A stretch of 64,000 bases of DNA from Osedax fenrisi (lineage: Eukaryota > Annelida > Polychaeta > Sabellida > Siboglinidae). Shown here one piece after another: positions 59,185-64,000 of this stretch. The notes below the pieces were generated by a model. That model saw nothing but the letters and a program-made list of their open reading frames with translations. It was not told the origin of the DNA and ran no database searches. The translations under genes and the position numbers were made by a program. The first letter of the stretch is position 1; each line of letters starts with the position of its first letter. The DNA is taken from positions 1,098,694 through 1,162,693 of the forward strand of contig OZ025242.1 of NCBI GenBank assembly GCA_964019155.1, read 5' to 3'.

Positions 59185-59190
59185 GTATAT
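59118..59190. repeat. (TA)n microsatellite
   Basis: About 25 uninterrupted TA units followed by TACATATATA variants. No gene. Confidence 0.9.
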
Positions 59191-59511
59191 ATATATTATG
59201 TGTGTCTAACGCCGTTCGATATACAGGCACACATTATAACATATAGTTCAGTGAAAAGTTTTATTTTATATTTAAAATTATAAATACTATTCTATTAATA
59301 ATCAATAATACAATTAAAATTCGCCATACAATTCAACATCTTATTATGCAATACATTTTGATTCATTTGATTTCTATAGAAATCGATATTTTTTTATAAA
59401 TATATTTTACATGTATCATATATTTTAACATTACATTGATATTCATATTAATATATTTATTATAAATATAACTTTATTAATGAAACATGTTCACCGAATA
59501 CGTCTACACCA

Positions 59512-59551
59512 AATACCATCTAGGAACGCTAAACAGTTCCTAGATGGTATT
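59512..59551. repeat. Perfect 16-bp stem hairpin
   Basis: AATACCATCTAGGAAC pairs perfectly with GTTCCTAGATGGTATT across an 8-nt loop (GCTAAACA). A second palindromic stretch (ATAAGTATACTTAT type) follows at 59559-59590. It is too short for a typical pre-miRNA; possibly a foldback remnant. Confidence 0.85.
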
Positions 59552-59963
59552 AGGTTTATAAGTATACTTATACTACGTATAAGTATACTATAGTATATAT
59601 AATCACTTATCTATTAAGTTTATATACTTAAAGCTATACCCTCACAATATATTAATAATAATACATATTAGTAATCGATAATAAGATAATTTAATAATTA
59701 TATTTCCGTATTAAATATATAACAAATATATTAATTATCATATTTTGTGTTCAAAAAATGAATTTAAATTTAAATAAATTAATGACACACATTAATTATA
59801 ATAAATACAATACAATAAATATAATTAATTTTAAGATGTGTAGTTACTTGTATATATTTTAGGTTTAGATCAAATAATGTTTTTAAATAATAACCTAATA
59901 CTACTTAAATATATCACCCTCGTATTTTAAATATATAAACTACTAATAATATACATTAAATTA
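59552..59963. other. AT-rich, no gene identified
   Basis: No supported feature apart from AT runs. Confidence 0.5.
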
Positions 59964-60663
<700 letters not shown>

Positions 60664-61135
60664 TATTTAAATTAAATTATGTAATCTATTATTCATTTTA
60701 TTCCTATATATATATAGAAATAACGTAGATAATATCTACTAGATACATAGGTTACATTAGTAGGTTGCCTTTAGTTCACTATGGTGTACATTAATTTAAA
60801 TCACTGAAATAAATTAAAGTATGCGTGATAAGTATTCTTATAGCGTGAAAATTGTATCATCAATATAAAAATTCATTTTATTGGTTGAAAAATGATAACT
60901 ACTTTCGCCATCTATTGGATGTTTTACCCGGCCCGTATTAAAACCACCAAACATTGTTTGCAATACGGGCCGGGCACATTTTCGACGATACATAACATTT
61001 TTACAAAAATTGAAATTGTAATGTTATTGACGTTTATAATATCTAAATCGTGATAAAATTTCATAAATTATAATCATAAATAAAAAAGTTATTTAATAAC
61101 ATAAAAAGTGGCCCGTATTAGACATAATTCCCCTA

Positions 61136-61686
61136 TGTGCATTCAAAAATATAGAACATAAAAACTATTATAATTATAATATTAATTAATTTGCTTTATA
61201 TAAAATTTTATTATGTGAATAGTAAAATAGAGAGATAATTAATAAAATGTATAGAATTCATTGTATAAAATGATAATTTCTATAGAAATACCATCATTTT
61301 AGTATTGATAATTTTTAATTTAGATATATATAATATAATAAATAATAATATTAAAAATAACTTTCTATTTTCCTATGTATGTATATGTTATGAATACATT
61401 ACAAAAAAAGTAGGTCAATTGAATGATAATATCAGTTCTATTTTTTTTAGTGGACCTATATTTTTCCTATCTATTTATACACGAAATTGGCAAATTTCGT
61501 GTTATGTGCGGGATCTCCTTAAGTGTATCAATATCTCTCGCCTCATATTTTATATTACTGCAATCTTTTCTCCTTACTTAACTATAAAATTCTTACAAAT
61601 ACTACAGAATGAATTAGTGAGAAAATTTTTTTAAATTGATCGTTTCTCTCAAATATATATATCTCTATATTTAAAGAGATTGAAGT
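61136..61686. other. No gene identified
   Basis: A plus-strand frame at 61305-61634 is open but AT-driven and has no recognisable motif, though 61480-61620 is somewhat less AT-rich. I do not call a gene. Confidence 0.45.
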
Positions 61687-61694
61687 ATAGCTAG

Positions 61695-62156
61695 TAGTGC
61701 TGGAAACGGTTTCGAATATCGAATCGAATATTCGAATATTCGATTCTTTCAAATAGTAAATTTTCGAATTTGACAGATATTCAAAAATGTCGAATACCTA
61801 AGTCTAATTATTCGAAAATGTCGAATACCTAAATCTAATTATTCGAAAATATTGAATACCTAAATCTAATTATTCGAAAAATTCGAATATCAAAATATAA
61901 CTATTAAAAAAAAACGGTAAAAGGTATGCATATATTTTATTAAACGTAAAGTGTATTTATGTACTATTCGAAACTTTCGAATACTAAATTTAATAAAAAT
62001 AATACTATTTGAAACCTTCGAAGTGTATTTATGTACTATTCGAAACCTTCGAATACTTAATTTAATAAAAATAATACTATTTGAAACCTTCGAAGTGTAT
62101 TTATTTACTATTCGAAACCTTCGCATGAGTGAAAAATCTGAAAATGTCCAACACTA
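61695..62156. mobile_element. hAT-like MITE rich in TTCGAA repeats, copy 1
   Basis: Terminal inverted repeats are TAGTGCTGGA (left) and TAGTGTTGGA (right, read inward). Exact 8-bp duplications ATAGCTAG flank it at 61687-61694 and 62157-62164. Inside are ~32-bp repeats (ATTCGAAAATGTCGAATACC) at about 61790-61880 and a 72-bp repeat starting AAGTGTATTTATG at 61949, 62021 and 62093. The reading frames over this region are repeat artefacts. The 8-bp duplication supports hAT-type transposition. Confidence 0.85.
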
Positions 62157-62171
62157 ATAGCTAGTAGCTAC

Positions 62172-62336
62172 TAGTGTTGGAAACGGTTTCGAATATCGAA
62201 TCGAATATTCGATTCTTTCAAATAGTAAATTTTAGAATTTGACAGATATTCGAAAATGCCTACCTAAATCTAATTATTCGAAAATTTCGAATGTTTAATT
62301 TAACTATTCGAAAAAAACGATAAAATGCATGCATAT
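62172..62336. mobile_element. hAT-like MITE, copy 2, left part
   Basis: It starts TAGTGTTGGAAACGGTTTCG, 16 bp after copy 1, and follows copy 1 through TGCATGCATAT. There a LINE fragment interrupts it; sequence resembling copy 1 resumes (ATATTTTATTA) after 63226. Confidence 0.75.
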
Positions 62337-63226
62337 TGTTACCTAACAAAAGCCTTTATAACATATGTTAGACCTTTATTAGAATATAATTCTTGTATTT
62401 GGAACCCTTCTAATATATATGTAGGCCTAAAAAATAAAATTGAAAAAGTCCAAAGGACATTCACTAAAAGGCTTTTCTATAGATGTGGTATACCATATAC
62501 AAATTATGAAAATAGGTTATTATTTTTAAACTTAACTTCATTATCTAAACGCAGGTTACGGGCTGATCTGATTCTTGCCTATACAATTATAAAAGGTCTA
62601 GTTGATGTTGATTGCTCGGGGCTACTTGAAACGTATTCATCAAGAAGTCAAGGTCCTTCCATTAAAGTTCGAAAAGACAAAGGCAAGACTAATGTTACTC
62701 TGAATTATTTTAGTAATCGTATTTCAACTCCTTGGAATTTGCTATCTAATTATACGTGTTCAGCAACTTCGGTCAATCAATTTATTACAAGGCTTGATAA
62801 TTCATTGTATTAATATTTAAATTTTATTTTATTTTATTAATTTTTATTATTCAATTATTATATTATTTTATTTTTAGTTTTATGGGGTTAATTTATTCGG
62901 TTGCATTCTCTTTATCATTATTTATCGGGTATTGACGGGTGTCAGTGGACAAACTCTTGGGTCAAGTTTGTACCCCCAAGGCACAGGGATTGAGGACCCC
63001 TTTCCCTAAAGTTGATACGGTGATTAAGTGCTTGTTTCTGAATAATTCCCCTTTTTATTATTATTTTTGTATTATATTATTTGTTAATTTTATATTTTAA
63101 CCATATGTAACATGGCATTTATAAATCATTATATATATTCGTTATTTGTTTTTTATTATTATTATTGTTTTATGTCATTTTGTTTGTTTTAAACAATAAA
63201 CTATATCTATCTATCTATCTATCTAT
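62337..63226 (+). pseudogene. 5'-truncated LINE, C-terminus and 3' UTR
   Basis: The open frame (to 62813) encodes only the post-RT carboxyl region: AFITYVRPLLEYNSCIWNPS, KIEKVQRTFTKRLFYRCG, RRLRADLILAYTIIKGLVDV and a final STPWNLLSN block. This pattern (TYVRPILEYASPVWNP ... VQRRFTKRLPG) is typical of non-LTR elements of CR1/jockey-like groups. The true start is upstream and missing. A ~390-bp 3' UTR ends in (CTAT)n at about 63201-63226, the element's tail. The frame has no lesion, so the insertion is probably young. Confidence 0.85.
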
Positions 63227-63690
63227 ATATTTTATTATACAATAAACAACAAAATTAATAATATTTACCCTTGGCTATTTACTTCCGTTTTAACCTTTTT
63301 AACCTTGCTCTCGAATTCTGAAGAATATTTTATATGGCTTCAAATATTTTAACAAAAAAACGTTCAAAATTATGTCTTAGAGAAATTAGACTTATTGATA
63401 ATTATCAATGATTATAATCATTAATCAAAATTCATAACCTTTTTTAAATATATTTACTATTTTAAACCTTCAAAGTGTATTTATTTACTATTTTAAACCT
63501 TTAAAATGAATAATTTAACTATTACAAAACTTTGTATACTTAATTTAATACAAATAATACTATTTGAAACCTTCAAAGTGTATTTATTTACTATTTTAAA
63601 CATTTAAAATTAATAATTTAACTATTAGAAAACTTTGTATACTTAATTTAATATAAATAATACTATTTACAACCTTTGAAGTGTATTTAA
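63227..63690. repeat. MITE continuation with 106-bp repeats
   Basis: A 106-bp unit starting AAAGTGTATTTATTTACTAT recurs at 63471 and 63577, with a partial one at 63679. It is clearly related to the 72-bp unit of copy 1, but TTCGAA sites have become TTTAAA, TTCAAA or TTTGAA. Confidence 0.7.
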
Positions 63691-63699
63691 ATAAATACA

Positions 63700-63830
63700 G
63701 GGTTGATGGTTTTTTCGGTTTTTACGTAAAAACCAAAAAACCCGGTTTTTATCGGTTTTTATGGTTTTTATCAGGTTTTAACGGTTTTTATCGGGTTTTA
63801 TCGGTTTTTATAGTTTTACGGTTTTTACAA
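63700..63830. repeat. GGTTTTTATC-type short tandem repeat
   Basis: About ten variants of (C)GGTTTTTATC follow each other, beginning with a small palindrome GGTTTTTACGTAAAAACC. The plus-strand frame across it is low complexity, not a gene. Confidence 0.85.
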
Positions 63831-64000
63831 TACAAACAAGTACAAATTATAATTTTTTCATAAAAAAAAATTAACTAAATTGTATTATTTTCATTATAAT
63901 TTTAAATATATAGACATCACATAATGGAAGAGTTGGAATCGTAGAATATATTATTTTTGATTGTTACGAGTATATTATATATATTAAAAAAATATATTAA
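63831..64000. other. AT-rich window end
   Basis: No feature seen. Confidence 0.5.

Noticed and set aside
61890..62157. Open frames with repeated ~24-residue units on both strands
   Set aside because: They translate the 72-bp tandem repeat of a MITE; its length is a multiple of three, so frames stay open by chance.

Overview
The window looks like a gene-poor, transposon-dense stretch of an animal nuclear genome. By eye it is about three-quarters A+T. It holds many non-LTR retrotransposon fragments with APE endonuclease and reverse transcriptase, hAT elements, palindromic MITEs, long (TA)n and (TAC)n microsatellites, and one intact Ty3/gypsy retrotransposon. The element families suggest an invertebrate, but the sequence alone does not fix the phylum. 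I found no rRNA, no intact tRNA, no CRISPR and no complete host gene.

Layout. From 1105 to 44129 the window is one very large imperfect inverted repeat. Arm 1 (1105-14399) reappears as its reverse complement in arm 2 (31872-44129), around a 17.5-kb non-repeated spacer. Reading inward, each arm carries a decayed L2/CR1-like LINE, a broken RTE-like LINE, the 3' part of a third LINE, and a decayed hAT transposase interrupted by a 230-bp palindromic MITE. Private differences date events after the duplication: a 2.37-kb hAT insertion in arm 1 (8921-11294), a ~1-kb deletion in arm 1 that removed RT sequence kept in arm 2 (about 36190-37205), and a ~307-bp insertion in arm 2 (33857-34163).

The spacer (14400-31871) holds several LINE pieces, including a nearly intact one on the minus strand (26254-29790). 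It also holds an element with iterated TACCGACCCC motifs (17524-18489), a 1.1-kb element built from about 23 mostly alternating copies of AAACCCTTTAGT (23327-24435), a three-copy 207-bp tandem repeat and a tRNA-like SINE head.

Right of the inverted repeat lie an old TIR element (44249-44708) and a set of coding-like minus-strand blocks between 47469 and 49026, of unknown identity, with a 243-bp hAT MITE in the gap between two of them. Next comes a second iterated-motif element (50845-61135; motif TACGGGCC) split by about 9.3 kb of later insertions. Those include the complete Ty3/gypsy element (51805-57345), another TIR element and a 700-bp (TAC)n tract. The right end has hAT-like TTCGAA-rich MITEs, one of them split by a LINE 3' fragment.

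Working genes. Only the Ty3/gypsy element looks able to function. It has same-length LTRs that read identical, intact Gag and Pol, a primer-binding site, a polypurine tract, and an in-frame GGGAAAC slippery heptamer followed by a foldable H-type pseudoknot for -1 frameshifting into Pol. The other coding sequences are relics.
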